A stretch of 64,000 nt of DNA from Methanocella paludicola SANAE (GCF_000011005.1 NC_013665.1:1-64000); one strand, 5' to 3'; numbered from the stretch's first letter, positions 25,082 through 34,333 are shown. The notes: a model not told the origin generated them from the sequence alone. Made by a program: numbers and translations.

Positions 25082-26992
25082 ATGAGCTTTAAACCCGCCC
25101 CCTCCAACCCTCCAGACGCAGGCAGGACGACGGAAGAGCTTCTATCCGAGCTCCAGGCGCTACGGGCCCGGAACGCCGCCCTCGAGGAAAGCGAGCAGCG
25201 ATACCGGGAGGCGGTCGAGAGCGCCAACAGCATCATCATCCGCTGGGACATGGAGGGCAACTTGACTTTCTTTAACGAGTTCGCCGAGAAGCTGTTCGGC
25301 TTTTCGGAGGACGAGGTGCTGGGCAGGAACGTGGTGGGGACGATCGTGCCCCCGTCCGAGTCCACCGGCCGCGACCTGGCCGCCATGATAGACGATGTCC
25401 TGGCGCATCCCGAGCGCTACGAGCTGAACATCAACGAGAACATCTGCAAGAACGGCGAGCGGGTAACGATCGCGTGGACGAACCGGGCTATCCGCGATGA
25501 GCACGGGAACGCCGTGGAGATCCTCTCCGTGGGCAACGATATCACGGAGCGCCGGCGGGCAGAGGAATCCCTTCAGTTCGAGCGGCTGCAGCTGCTGAGC
25601 ATCTTCGACAGCATCGATGAGGTCATCTATATCTCGGACCCGTGCACGTACGAGATCCTGTATGCAAACAAGGCGATGCAGGACAAGTTCGGCAAGAGCC
25701 TCATTGGAGGTATTTGTTATAGGGAGATCCAGGACAGGGACGCCCCTTGCGATTTCTGCACGAACGGCATCATCCTCAATAATAAGGACGAGCCCTGCCG
25801 GTGGGAATTCCATAATCCCACGGTGAACCGGGACTTCGGGATCGTGGACCGGATCATCAAGTGGCCCGACGGCCGGGACGTGAGGTTCGAGATCGCCCTG
25901 GACATCACCGAGCGGAATCAGGCCAGCGAGTCGCTCCGGGAGAGCGAAGAGGACCTGAGGGCGGCCTTCGAGCAGGCGGCCGTAGGCATGACGCACGTGA
26001 GCAGCGACGGCAGATTTTTAAAGGTAAACCAGAAATTCTGCGACATCACAGGGTATACCCGGGAAGAGCTTTTAAAAATGTCCGCCCAGGACATCACGCA
26101 CCCGACCGACATGGACGAGGAAGCCCGGCTCATCGAAAGCTTATTGTCCGGCCGGCTGTCCACATTCTCAAGCGAAAAACGCTATATAAGGAAGGATGGC
26201 GCCGTCGTCTGGGTGAACTTGACCGTCACCCCCATATTCCATAACGGGGCGCTGGCGTACCTGATGGGGATCACCGAGGATATCACCGGCCGGAAGCAGG
26301 CTGAAGCGGCGTTACAGGAAGCGAAAGCCCAGGCCGAGCTTTACGTGGACCTGATGGGCCACGACATCAACAACATCCACCAGGCGGCCCTGGGCTACCT
26401 GGAGCTCGCACGGGATATGCCCGGCGATAGGGAGGAGCACCTGGATATGGCTATAGAGGCCCTGATGAGGAGCACCAGGCTCATCAGCAACGTGCGTAAG
26501 CTTCAGAAGATCCCGAACGCCGGCCATGCCCACGAGGTGGACCTGTGCGAGGTGCTGGGCGAGGTGTACGGCGAGTACGCGAGGTCCCCCGGCAAGACGG
26601 TGATGCTGAGCCTCAACGGCCGCGAGCATTGCCACGTCCTCGCGGACGACCTGCTCCGGGACGTGTTCTCGAACCTCGTGGGCAACGCGGTGAAGCACAC
26701 CGGGAAGCGCGCGAGCGTCCTCATCAGCCTGGACGAGGCACAGGAGGGCGGGAAAGCGCATTACCGGGTCTCGGTGGAGGACGACGGCCCCGGCATCCGG
26801 GACGAGCTCAAGAAGACGCTCTTCAGCCGCTCGCTCAAGGGGTCGCCACGGGCAAAGGGCATGGGCCTGGGGCTGTATATTGTGAAGACGCTCGTCGGGA
26901 ACTATGGCGGCATCATACGTGTCGAGGACCGCGTAAGGGGAGACCATGCGAAGGGCGCCCGGTTCGTGATCTTGCTCCCTATGATAAAATAG
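25082..26992 (+). CDS. PAS-domain histidine kinase, 636 aa
   Basis: A soluble sensor kinase. Three PAS domains follow a short coiled coil: about 40-160, 165-275 and 285-405. The second contains CYREIQDRDAPCDFC, a cysteine-bearing PAS type. The dimerisation region reads AELYVDLMGHDINN with the candidate phospho-His at 427. The ATPase domain is intact: N box FSNLVGNAVKH, G1 VEDDGPGI, G2 AKGMGLGLYIVK. No membrane helix is seen. There is no intact response regulator next to it. It belongs to the same family as the three kinases at 39.7-45.6 kb. Confidence 0.92.
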   Translation: MSFKPAPSNPPDAGRTTEELLSELQALRARNAALEESEQRYREAVESANSIIIRWDMEGNLTFFNEFAEKLFGFSEDEVLGRNVVGTIVPPSESTGRDLAAMIDDVLAHPERYELNINENICKNGERVTIAWTNRAIRDEHGNAVEILSVGNDITERRRAEESLQFERLQLLSIFDSIDEVIYISDPCTYEILYANKAMQDKFGKSLIGGICYREIQDRDAPCDFCTNGIILNNKDEPCRWEFHNPTVNRDFGIVDRIIKWPDGRDVRFEIALDITERNQASESLRESEEDLRAAFEQAAVGMTHVSSDGRFLKVNQKFCDITGYTREELLKMSAQDITHPTDMDEEARLIESLLSGRLSTFSSEKRYIRKDGAVVWVNLTVTPIFHNGALAYLMGITEDITGRKQAEAALQEAKAQAELYVDLMGHDINNIHQAALGYLELARDMPGDREEHLDMAIEALMRSTRLISNVRKLQKIPNAGHAHEVDLCEVLGEVYGEYARSPGKTVMLSLNGREHCHVLADDLLRDVFSNLVGNAVKHTGKRASVLISLDEAQEGGKAHYRVSVEDDGPGIRDELKKTLFSRSLKGSPRAKGMGLGLYIVKTLVGNYGGIIRVEDRVRGDHAKGARFVILLPMIK

Positions 26993-27074
26993 CTTTTTTC
27001 CGATATCGGCCCCGCACATATTGTGACTCACTGTTATCATAACGTGAATAAATAGGGCTACCGGGGTGCGAAAA

Positions 27075-27308
27075 ATGCCCGAGAAGAAGGGGAAGAAAGG
27101 CGAGATGACCGTCGAGGAGGCGGGCCATAAGGGCGGGGAGAAGACCGCGAAGACCCACGGCAGGGAGTTCTACCAGGAGATCGGCCACAAGGGCGGAGAG
27201 GAGGTCAAGGAAGAGAGGGGCCCCGAGTTCTATTCGCAGATAGGGCACAAGGGCGGCCAGAAGGTGAAGGAGCTCGTCAAGAAGGGCGAGGAGAGCGAGA
27301 AGAAATAG
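27075..27308 (+). CDS. KGG-repeat stress protein, 77 aa
   Basis: A shorter paralogue of the protein at 1936-2277. It shares GEMTVEEAGHKGGEKTAKTH and then EFYQEIGHKGGE. Two spacer-KGG units remain, and the last unit has diverged (ERGPEFYSQIGHKGG). Very hydrophilic, lysine and glutamate rich, with no hydrophobic core. The start at ATG 27075 is preferred over GTG 27066. Its family is linked to general stress and desiccation in other organisms. It may be a single-gene unit. Confidence 0.85.
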   Translation: MPEKKGKKGEMTVEEAGHKGGEKTAKTHGREFYQEIGHKGGEEVKEERGPEFYSQIGHKGGQKVKELVKKGEESEKK

Positions 27309-27320
27309 CCCGGTGATGGA

Positions 27321-27503
27321 ATGAGAACGGCTATCCTATTCCTCGTGATCGTGCTGCTGATAGCGGCACCGCTGCCAGCCTGTGAGGCCGCGCCAGGCAA
27401 CATCGTCCACGCGGCGGACGACGGGTACGGGCTGGGCTGCCCCGGGTGCCCGGGATGCCCCGACAATCCGGTCAGGGACCCGAACGCGCCCGCGTGCTTT
27501 TAG
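27321..27503 (+). CDS. Small secreted cysteine/glycine-proline protein, 60 aa
   Basis: A short protein with a clear signal peptide (hydrophobic residues 4-18, then APLPACEAAPG). The mature part carries GLGCPGCPGCPDNPV and a last Cys near the end. The closely spaced cysteines could bind metal or form disulfides. It starts 12 bases after the KGG gene and may be co-transcribed with it. Not recognised as a known family. It faces the next gene tail to tail with a four-base gap. Confidence 0.6.
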   Translation: MRTAILFLVIVLLIAAPLPACEAAPGNIVHAADDGYGLGCPGCPGCPDNPVRDPNAPACF

Positions 27504-27507
27504 CGCT

Positions 27508-28233
27508 TCACTTTTTTCCTAGCCTCTTGAACAGCCTGTTCCTCAGGAACTTGAAATAGACTACTGCCGATGCCGCAGCCAGAACGAGCAGCAGGGCCAC
27601 GACCAGTATGGGGCCGAGGTAGCCCGACAGGCCCCCGGAAGGAGCCGGGGTCACGGTCTCCGGAACGGACGTAGGAACGACGGTCGGCTGTGCCGTGGGC
27701 TCCGGCGTCGAGACGACGATAGTGGGCAGCACCGTGGGCTCGGGAGTGGCCGTGGCCTCGGGGACGCCCGCGTATATGACCACCGTGCCGACCGGGGTGG
27801 TGGTATGGTTCGTGTCGATGCCGAACGTGCTCGAGTACCCCTCGCCGCCGCCGGTCTTGTTCACGTACAGCATGAACATGTTCATCCCCTGAGAGAGGGT
27901 ACCGGCGCTGCCGTCGGGCCCTATCTGCCTCACCGAGCTGTACGTGGCTCCCAGGCCGCCCATGCTGAACTCGCCGTTCGCGCTCGTCGTCGTGTTGGCG
28001 TACTCTTTACCGGGGCTCATGGCGTCCACAAGCGCCACGTATGCCCCCTCTACGCCCAGGGACTGGTCCATGGACGAGACCACCTTTCCGCTGACCGTGC
28101 CCTTGATGTTGCGGTCTGTCCAGACCGTGTGGGGGTAGCTTGCCTTTTCGGATGGCATGAAGGCAAGGGCCCATCCGGATAGCAATAAAGCGCTTATTAA
28201 TAACGACAGGAGAAGTATCGAGGTCTTTTTCAT
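27508..28233 (-). CDS. Secreted membrane-anchored protein with carboxypeptidase-regulatory-like domain
   Basis: An exported protein of 241 residues. A signal peptide covers residues 1-25. Then comes a beta-sandwich region with IKGTVSGKVVSSMDQSLGVE and TTTSANGEFSMGGLGATYSS, the pattern of CarboxypepD_reg-like or carbohydrate-binding domains. A Thr/Pro/Val-rich stalk (about 157-198) is followed by one membrane helix (about 207-228) and a basic tail. It is probably displayed at the cell surface. The ligand is unknown. Its architecture resembles the PQQ-propeller protein at 4039-5295: head, Pro/Thr stalk, C-terminal anchor. Confidence 0.72.
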   Translation of the reverse strand: MKKTSILLLSLLISALLLSGWALAFMPSEKASYPHTVWTDRNIKGTVSGKVVSSMDQSLGVEGAYVALVDAMSPGKEYANTTTSANGEFSMGGLGATYSSVRQIGPDGSAGTLSQGMNMFMLYVNKTGGGEGYSSTFGIDTNHTTTPVGTVVIYAGVPEATATPEPTVLPTIVVSTPEPTAQPTVVPTSVPETVTPAPSGGLSGYLGPILVVALLLVLAAASAVVYFKFLRNRLFKRLGKK

Positions 28234-28330
28234 GGTATCACCCGCAAAGCATGCTTATCAATTCGAAAGGATGGCATATGAAGTTTATGTCATGATCACG
28301 TAACCATTACAAAAAAGGCGTTTTTAAGCC

Positions 28331-28876
28331 TCACACCTGGCTGGCCTTCAGGACCTCGGTGCCCGTCTCGTCCAGGATGACGTCCCAGTATACGCCCGCC
28401 TGGCCCACGCGCACCTTCCATGCGTCCTCGCCGTCATACTGTGTCCCGGCGATCTCGCCGATGTCGGTCTCGTCGAGCCTGTACTGGAGCGGGATGCTCA
28501 TGAAGCCGCCGTTATACGTGAGGTTCGAGCCTACGAGAGTATCCTTGATGGCCTCCTCCGGGGGCGTGCCGTAGTCCTTTTGCCCGAACAGGCTGCCGCT
28601 GAAAGCGTCGCCGAAGCCCGAGAACACGTCGTCGTCGAAGATGGAGTACGACGTCGTCGAGGGCATGCTATAATACGGGTAGTTCCCGAGGCCGTAGCCA
28701 GTGAGCGGGCTGTGTCCGAACAAGCTCCCGAAAGGGCTGCCGAGCGGCGAGCCGAACATGCCGAGCGGGCTCGAGCCGTCCGAGGACGACCAGGAGTACG
28801 ACGTCGACCAGGCGGCCGCGGGGGCGGCGAGCACGGCGAGAGCGATGACTGATACCATGACCTTACCCAATGACAC
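28331..28876 (-). CDS. Secreted protein of unknown function, 181 aa
   Basis: Not recognised. A signal peptide is clear (VMVSVIALAVLAAPAAAWS). The next 70 residues are rich in Gly, Ser, Pro and Phe, with the near-repeats GMFGSPLGSPFGSLFGHSP, and look disordered. The C-terminal 80 residues look folded, ending AWKVRVGQAGVYWDVILDE, reminiscent of small PepSY-like modules. GTG at 28876 is chosen because GAGGTG lies seven bases before it; an earlier GTG at 28891 has no ribosome site. It probably works outside the cell. Confidence 0.65.
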   Translation of the reverse strand: MSLGKVMVSVIALAVLAAPAAAWSTSYSWSSSDGSSPLGMFGSPLGSPFGSLFGHSPLTGYGLGNYPYYSMPSTTSYSIFDDDVFSGFGDAFSGSLFGQKDYGTPPEEAIKDTLVGSNLTYNGGFMSIPLQYRLDETDIGEIAGTQYDGEDAWKVRVGQAGVYWDVILDETGTEVLKASQV

Positions 28877-29044
28877 CTCTAAACACCTCACAGATTATTA
28901 TAAAAAAGTAATGATATATACATTATGCGCTCAAGCCGCAACTTTTAAAGCATTTTTTACGGCGGCGAACAGCATAAAAACCCCCAAATCCTATAAATAT
29001 TAATGCGTAATGTAGTAGTATAGCACATTCAGGAGTTTTTTATC

Positions 29045-29383
29045 ATGGCTGAGACCACACAGTTCGTTAAGGAGGTCAACGACGCCGGGTTCGACGAGGC
29101 GGTCAAGAGCAACCGGGTAGCGCTCGTCGACTGCTGGGCGCCCTGGTGCGGCCCGTGCAGGATCCTGGCGCCCACTATCGAGGCCCTCGCGAAGGACTAC
29201 GGCGACAAAGTAAAATTCTTCAAGCTGAACACGGACGAGAACCCCAGGGTGACCACCCAGTTCCGCATCCGCAGCATCCCCACGCTGTTCATCTTCGTGG
29301 ACGGCAAGCTGGCCGACACCATCATCGGCGCCGTCCCGCGCCAGTACATCGAGGGCAAGCTGAAGGCGCTGCTCCCCCAGTAA
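29045..29383 (+). CDS. trx: Thioredoxin
   Basis: A classical thioredoxin of 112 residues that reduces disulfides in target proteins. The active site WCGPC is at about 35-39 inside VDCWAPWCGPCRI. The cis-proline loop is RSIPTLF (about 78-84), and the Asp/Lys residues around the site are conserved. There is no signal peptide, so it is cytoplasmic. It faces the topoisomerase VI A gene tail to tail with a two-base gap. Confidence 0.94.
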   Translation: MAETTQFVKEVNDAGFDEAVKSNRVALVDCWAPWCGPCRILAPTIEALAKDYGDKVKFFKLNTDENPRVTTQFRIRSIPTLFIFVDGKLADTIIGAVPRQYIEGKLKALLPQ

Positions 29384-29385
29384 AA

Positions 29386-30699
29386 CTATACTTTCACTTT
29401 TAACTTTTCCTTTAGCTTCGCCCTCAGGTACTTCTTATAGAACTCCTTTCTCTTTAGCGGGGAGCCCGCAGCGGTCCCGAGCGCCTCCAGCTCGGTCTTC
29501 TTGCCGGACTTCACGAACCAGGAGTTCTCGCCCTTCCAGTAGTCGTCCTGCATGTAGGGCAGGGACAGGTTGTTCTGGGCCCTGGCCGTGTCGTGTCCGC
29601 TCAGAGGCTCCTGCACGCTCTTCCACACGTCCTTGAGCCAGTCGTCCACGTCGGAGGACTCGATGCCCAGGAATGCCGCCTTCGAGGCGTGGAGGCCGCT
29701 CAGGTGGGCGGCCGCGATGCTTCCGCTGAGCACGGACTTTGCGATCATTCCCGACCACGGCGACAGGTCGGTCAAAACTCCGATCGGTATGCCCTTCTCG
29801 GACAGGAGATTTATTAAAGCCCTGCACCCCCGGGCGGGCTGGCCGCCCAGGTGGATCAGCCCGATGCCGAGCTCGTCGGCCACCTTCAGCTTTTTAAGGT
29901 CCATGAAGACGCCGGTCTTCTCTATCGCTATGACCGCCTTGACGTGGTGCGACTTCACCTCCCACTGCCCGGCCAGGCCCGTGATGCCCTGCTCCCGCTC
30001 ATGGCAGTTGAACTCCTTTCCCTCCTCGTCCACGAGGGTGATGTCGCCATAAATAAGGCCCTTCGGGTCGGCGATGATGTTCAGGTTCTCGCGCTGCATG
30101 CGGATGATGCGCTCCAGCGTGTCGATCAGCCGGTCGCTCTCGCCCTGGCCGCTAAGGTCCATCCACGGGTACTTCTGGAACTGGTTCTTTAGCATGTAGT
30201 AGCAGTCCCTCTTCGTGGACACGGAGTTGGCGGCCACCGTCTCGATGACGTGGTTCACCAGGAACTGGAGCTTGGCGATGGTGGCCGCCTGGTCGATGTT
30301 GGCGGTGCTCATGGCCACGGTGTCCCCCGTGACGTTGTACCCGTCCACGTCGTCGTACTCGACCGAGCTGCGGTCGACCTTCAGGGCCTTGAACGTATAG
30401 GGCAGCGCGTTCTCCACCCGGACCATCGACCCCAGGCAGTAGGCCGACAATATCATGATCGCCTGCTCCTGGTCCCGGGTGAGCCGCCTATCGCGTAGAA
30501 TATCCCGGGCCAGCGCCATGCTGGAATGCCCTTCCTCCTCCAGCCGGTCCAGCATCTTCACGAAGTCCGCCCGCTTCGCGGAGGAGGCGATATCGTAGAG
30601 GCCCTCGAAGTCGTCGGCCATCGCCGCCGCCTCGATCTCGTCGTAGAGGCGCATCCGGGCGGCCGCCTTTCCGCCCACCTTACTCTTTGCCGCTGCCAT
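29386..30699 (-). CDS. top6A: DNA topoisomerase VI subunit A, divergent
   Basis: The DNA-cutting subunit of topoisomerase VI, related to Spo11. The catalytic Tyr is in STKRDCYYML (residues 167 and 168). The TOPRIM fold begins AIEKTGVF with the metal-binding Glu at 260, followed by GGQPARGCRAL. In relatives the next metal motif is TDGDPW. Here it reads VLTDLSPWSGM, so the first Asp (311) is kept and the second is Ser (313). The protein is also longer at the N-terminus (437 residues). It is co-transcribed with subunit B, three bases upstream. Whether it still cuts DNA normally is open. Confidence 0.88.
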   Translation of the reverse strand: MAAAKSKVGGKAAARMRLYDEIEAAAMADDFEGLYDIASSAKRADFVKMLDRLEEEGHSSMALARDILRDRRLTRDQEQAIMILSAYCLGSMVRVENALPYTFKALKVDRSSVEYDDVDGYNVTGDTVAMSTANIDQAATIAKLQFLVNHVIETVAANSVSTKRDCYYMLKNQFQKYPWMDLSGQGESDRLIDTLERIIRMQRENLNIIADPKGLIYGDITLVDEEGKEFNCHEREQGITGLAGQWEVKSHHVKAVIAIEKTGVFMDLKKLKVADELGIGLIHLGGQPARGCRALINLLSEKGIPIGVLTDLSPWSGMIAKSVLSGSIAAAHLSGLHASKAAFLGIESSDVDDWLKDVWKSVQEPLSGHDTARAQNNLSLPYMQDDYWKGENSWFVKSGKKTELEALGTAAGSPLKRKEFYKKYLRAKLKEKLKVKV

Positions 30700-30702
30700 G
30701 GC

Positions 30703-32346
30703 TCAGGCGGCCACTGCCGCGCCCTTCGCCTCCTCTCGCTTCATTTTCCTTGGCGCAGTGCGCCACACGTCCAGGTGGTACTGGCTGACCACCTCCGCTA
30801 GAGAATCGTCGAACCCGAACGACTCCGCGTACGCCAGGTCGGCCAATTTCTTCCCGGCGAAACGGTTCAGCTCCCTGAGCAGTAAGGAATGGATGACCGC
30901 CTTCTTCTTGCCCTTGATGAGGTTCTCCTCCGTCCTCTTGACCTGGCGAATATGCTTGGAGATCTTGCGGCCGCAGTCCTGTACCGCGAGCCTTATTTCC
31001 TCGTAGTACTCGTCCACGGCCTTGACGGCCTCCTTGCTCTCGCTCGTGTACGGGATGTTCACGCCGGCAACGTGGACGAACACGTGGGACCTGGACTCGG
31101 GGACGACCTCGTATCGGCCAAGGCCCGCCTCCCTCACGGCCTTCAGGATGACGTCGCTCGACTCGGAGAAGAGGAGCGGCACCCGGTTGACGAACCGGTG
31201 GACAGACACGCCGGTGATGGGGTCGGGCGAGCCGCCGAAGTCCGCCTCGCAGCCGTAGGCCATGATAATCTCCACTAAGAACGGCTGTCCCCGCATGGCC
31301 GAGGGCTTCCGGGTGACGGCGGCGATGAACTTCGGCCTGAGCCGGTCCACCACGCCCTTGATGAGGATATCCTCGCCTACGGGGGAGAGGCATTCCGGCG
31401 ACGGGGGCAGCGTCTCCACGCCCCGCATGGCTTCCACCAGGCCAGAAAGCTCCTTTCTCGAAAGCTCTGCAGGGGGCCTGTCCACGTCCACCGTGTCCTT
31501 GCAGCTCCTGACGATGTTCCTCACGATGTCCGGGCGCATCCGGTCGAACTCGCCCTTGAGGAAATCGTAGAGGCGCCTGTGCTTCGTGCGGGCGGCCATT
31601 TTACTCAAGAGGTCGTAGTCCGCGCCCAGGGGATGGGGCTTCGTCTCAACGGGCTGTCTCGGTAATACGTCCGTCCTCCTCTCCACGTCCAGCCGGTCCT
31701 TCTCGTCCACGCCGTCGTAGTGCAGCGCCATGTGGGGGTTGATGGCCGCCGTCAGCTCCAGGTACTCCATGATGCGCGACGAGAACATGGCCTCGAGCAC
31801 CACGCTCACCTCCACGCCCCTCCAGCCGTCCGACTTCTCCTTACAGGCATTATGGATCTTCGCCGCGTTCTTGTTCACGTCCACCGTGAGCTCGTAGACG
31901 TGCGTGTTCCTCCCGTCCGTGGACGACCTCACGACGGCGTGCTCGCCTGTCTTGATCTGCGAGATGAGCACGACCGCGGAGACCCCTATTCCCTGCTGCC
32001 CCCTCGACTGCTTCCGGACGCCGAACTTGCTGCCGTAGAGTAGCTTGCCGAACACGGGCGGGATGTTCTTGGGCATGATGCCGGGGCCGTTATCCCGGAC
32101 CGTTAAACGGTACCGCTTCAGCCGGCCTTTCTCGTCAATGCTCTTCAGGTCTATCCAGACCTCGGGGAGTATGCCCGCGGACTCGCAGGCGTCAAGCGAA
32201 TTGGTGAGGATCTCGTGGATGGACATCGGTATCATCTTGAGCGAGCTCTCGAATCCCACCAGGTGAGGGTTAGTGGCGATGAATTCGCTGAAGGATATCT
32301 CCTTCATGTCCTTTGCCAGCTCTCTGGCCGTTTTTCTGTCTGCCAT
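30703..32346 (-). CDS. top6B: DNA topoisomerase VI subunit B
   Basis: The ATP-binding subunit of topoisomerase VI, of the GHKL family. Motifs: HEILTNSLDACE (about 46-57), RDNGPGIMP (about 85-93), SRGQQGIGVSA (about 113-123), and later the transducer lysine in LIKGKKKAV. Unlike subunit A, all expected ATPase residues are present. An open frame starts 28 codons upstream, but ATG at 32346 (MADRKTAREL) is the sensible start. The 547-residue length is ordinary. It starts the B-A operon and diverges from the glycosyltransferase gene. Confidence 0.93.
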   Translation of the reverse strand: MADRKTARELAKDMKEISFSEFIATNPHLVGFESSLKMIPMSIHEILTNSLDACESAGILPEVWIDLKSIDEKGRLKRYRLTVRDNGPGIMPKNIPPVFGKLLYGSKFGVRKQSRGQQGIGVSAVVLISQIKTGEHAVVRSSTDGRNTHVYELTVDVNKNAAKIHNACKEKSDGWRGVEVSVVLEAMFSSRIMEYLELTAAINPHMALHYDGVDEKDRLDVERRTDVLPRQPVETKPHPLGADYDLLSKMAARTKHRRLYDFLKGEFDRMRPDIVRNIVRSCKDTVDVDRPPAELSRKELSGLVEAMRGVETLPPSPECLSPVGEDILIKGVVDRLRPKFIAAVTRKPSAMRGQPFLVEIIMAYGCEADFGGSPDPITGVSVHRFVNRVPLLFSESSDVILKAVREAGLGRYEVVPESRSHVFVHVAGVNIPYTSESKEAVKAVDEYYEEIRLAVQDCGRKISKHIRQVKRTEENLIKGKKKAVIHSLLLRELNRFAGKKLADLAYAESFGFDDSLAEVVSQYHLDVWRTAPRKMKREEAKGAAVAA

Positions 32347-32464
32347 ATTCGTGCCTTTTTTCGCCGATTTAGTATTATTATGCTGCGTTAGTGTATTGTG
32401 AAAGTAATATCTTTTGTGGAAGGCCCGCAATATTAATGGGCAAGACCGCCCCTACGGTGTAAAC

Positions 32465-33619
32465 ATGAAGATCGCCGTGTTCACCGACACCTTCTACCCC
32501 CAGGTCAACGGCGTGGTCAACGCCGTCCGGAACTTCGACCGGATGCTGTCGGGCAGGGGCCACGAGGTGAGGGTTTTCACCGAGGGCAGGAAGCCCGGCG
32601 TGGCGTCGATGGACGGGGCCGAGGTGCACCGCTACCGGGCCTTCACGTTTTTGCCGTACCCGGAGTTCGAGGCATCGGTGGACGTGCTGGGGCCGGTGAG
32701 GGACGCCTCCCGGTTCGGGCCGGAGGTCGTCCACGCCCACACGCCCTTCGTCCTGGGGTACTGCGCCTGGCGGACCGCAAGGCGCCTCAAGGTCCCCCTG
32801 GTGGGCACCTTCCATACGCCCGTGGACGAGTATGTTGTTTATTTATCGAGGCACTTCAAGATGAGCCGGCGCATGCTGAAGGGCATCGCGAGGGCCTACC
32901 AGAACTGGTTCTACGGCCTCTGCGACGTCATCATCGTCCCGGCGAAGTCGGCCGCCCGGTACATCGATGTAAAGGACAGGCGTATCGAGGTCGTGTCCAA
33001 TGGCCTGGACCTGAAGAGGTATGGCCGTGAGGGCCGGGACGCGTTCAGGGAGAAGTTCGGGCTCGGCGAATCGCCCGTTATCCTGCACGGCGGGAGGCTC
33101 AGTTTCGAGAAGCGCATCGACGGCGTAATAAAGGCGATGCCCCTGGTGCTCGAGGCCGTCCCGGACGCGAAGCTGCTCATCGTGGGCAGGGGGCCGGCCA
33201 GGAAATCTCTGGACGCGCTCGTGGAGGAGCTCGGGCTGCAGAAGTCCGTCGTATTCACGGGCTACGTGAGCGACGATGACTTCCCGAAGGCGTTCGCCGC
33301 GGCGGACGTTCTCGCCCTTAACTCGCCCGTGGAGACGCAGTCCCTCATCGTGCTGGAGGCCTTCGCGACGGGGGTGCCCGTGGTGGGCGCCGACGCCGGG
33401 GCCATACCCGACGCCGTCTTGCCGGGCGAGAACGGGTTCTTATTCGATACTGACGACACGAAGGCCATGGCGGGCCGCCTCATACAAATACTGAGCGATA
33501 AAGCGTTACGAGAAAAGCTTGGGCGGGGCGCGCTGAGCACCGCTTCGGAGCACTCGCTCGAAAAAAGCGCCGAAAAGCTCCTGGCCGTTTACAGGAGCGC
33601 CATCGAAAAAAGAACTTAG
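32465..33619 (+). CDS. Glycosyltransferase, GT4 family
   Basis: A GT-B fold sugar transferase of 384 residues. The N-lobe begins MKIAVFTDTFYPQVNGVVN with the glycine-rich acceptor loop, and VVHAHTPFVLGY follows. The C-lobe has ILHGGRLSFEKRIDGVI, LLIVGRGPARKSL and the EX7E-like donor site SPVETQSLIVLEAFATG. Relatives make glycolipids such as mannosyl or glucuronosyl diacylglycerols, or glycans. Donor and acceptor cannot be told from sequence. Stands alone in its strand between topoisomerase VI and a minus-strand cluster. Confidence 0.9.
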   Translation: MKIAVFTDTFYPQVNGVVNAVRNFDRMLSGRGHEVRVFTEGRKPGVASMDGAEVHRYRAFTFLPYPEFEASVDVLGPVRDASRFGPEVVHAHTPFVLGYCAWRTARRLKVPLVGTFHTPVDEYVVYLSRHFKMSRRMLKGIARAYQNWFYGLCDVIIVPAKSAARYIDVKDRRIEVVSNGLDLKRYGREGRDAFREKFGLGESPVILHGGRLSFEKRIDGVIKAMPLVLEAVPDAKLLIVGRGPARKSLDALVEELGLQKSVVFTGYVSDDDFPKAFAAADVLALNSPVETQSLIVLEAFATGVPVVGADAGAIPDAVLPGENGFLFDTDDTKAMAGRLIQILSDKALREKLGRGALSTASEHSLEKSAEKLLAVYRSAIEKRT

Positions 33620-33631
33620 CAGGTTATAAAA

Positions 33632-34081
33632 TTAACGGGATATCCCGTGCAGCTCTTTGAGCACCCGTAGGGACCTCTCCAGGATGTCCAGGTATATCTG
33701 GATCTTGTTCGGGTAGGTCTCGGAGGCGAGCCGCACCGCGATGTCGTTGATCTTGGCGATGACCGCCGCCTCGACGGCCGCGTCGTCCAGCTCCTCGCTG
33801 CCGACCACGACGCTCATGCGCCTCTCGGGGATCTCCATGATGGGCGTGCTCTTCACTGTCTCCATGGCCTGGGGCGATACTGCCGGCCTCGTCTCAACGG
33901 GCACCGCCAGCCTTGCCTGCTCCTGAGTCTGCGCGTGCTCCTCTTTCTTCGCGTCGCAGATCGGGCAGACGACCTTGCCCTGGTACTTGAACAGGGGCGC
34001 CCCGCACTCGCAGTGTTTCGCGAGCATCGTGCCGCCGCGCTCCAGCATCTTCGTCACTTTCTCGAGGTCTTTGTCTTCCAT
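33632..34081 (-). CDS. Sjogren/scleroderma autoantigen 1 (p27) family zinc-ribbon protein
   Basis: A 149-residue protein with a single zinc ribbon near the N-terminus: LAKHCECGAPLFKYQG, then KVVCPICD. The opening KMLERGGTMLAKHC is the family signature. A linker rich in Ala, Glu and Pro leads to a helical C-terminus with SETYPNKIQIYLDILERSL. Function in archaea is unknown. ATG at 34081 is selected because the 36 residues upstream do not belong to the family and lie in the palindromic repeat region. Confidence 0.85.
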   Translation of the reverse strand: MEDKDLEKVTKMLERGGTMLAKHCECGAPLFKYQGKVVCPICDAKKEEHAQTQEQARLAVPVETRPAVSPQAMETVKSTPIMEIPERRMSVVVGSEELDDAAVEAAVIAKINDIAVRLASETYPNKIQIYLDILERSLRVLKELHGISR

Positions 34082-34171
34082 GTGCCCACTTCCAATATGC
34101 ATTGCCTGAGCCGGTCTTATAAGCTTTTCGCGGCTCCCCTCAAGCCGCTCGAAAATGAAATAAGAATGCTT

Positions 34172-34333
34172 GAAGACTTTTTCAGCCACGAAGCGACACG
34201 AAGCGAGCCTGAAGCTACACGAAGATATAATAATATTATTTTAAAAAGTCTTTGAGAGCTTAGAGCCAGCTTCGAGCCGCTTTGAGGCTGAAACAATCTT
34301 CGTGCATTCTTATTATTTTTAGTGTGGCTTAGC
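34172..34333 (+). repeat. Dispersed palindromic repeat, copy B
   Basis: The same element as copy A at 13775. The left arm is ACTTTTTCAGCCACGAAGCG, the centre is AT-rich, and the right arm contains CTTTGAGGCTGAAAC, then TTCGTGCATTCTTAT and a final GGCTTAGC. The last bases form the stop codon of the ferredoxin gene that starts at 35144, as copy A does for its gene. Confidence 0.85.
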
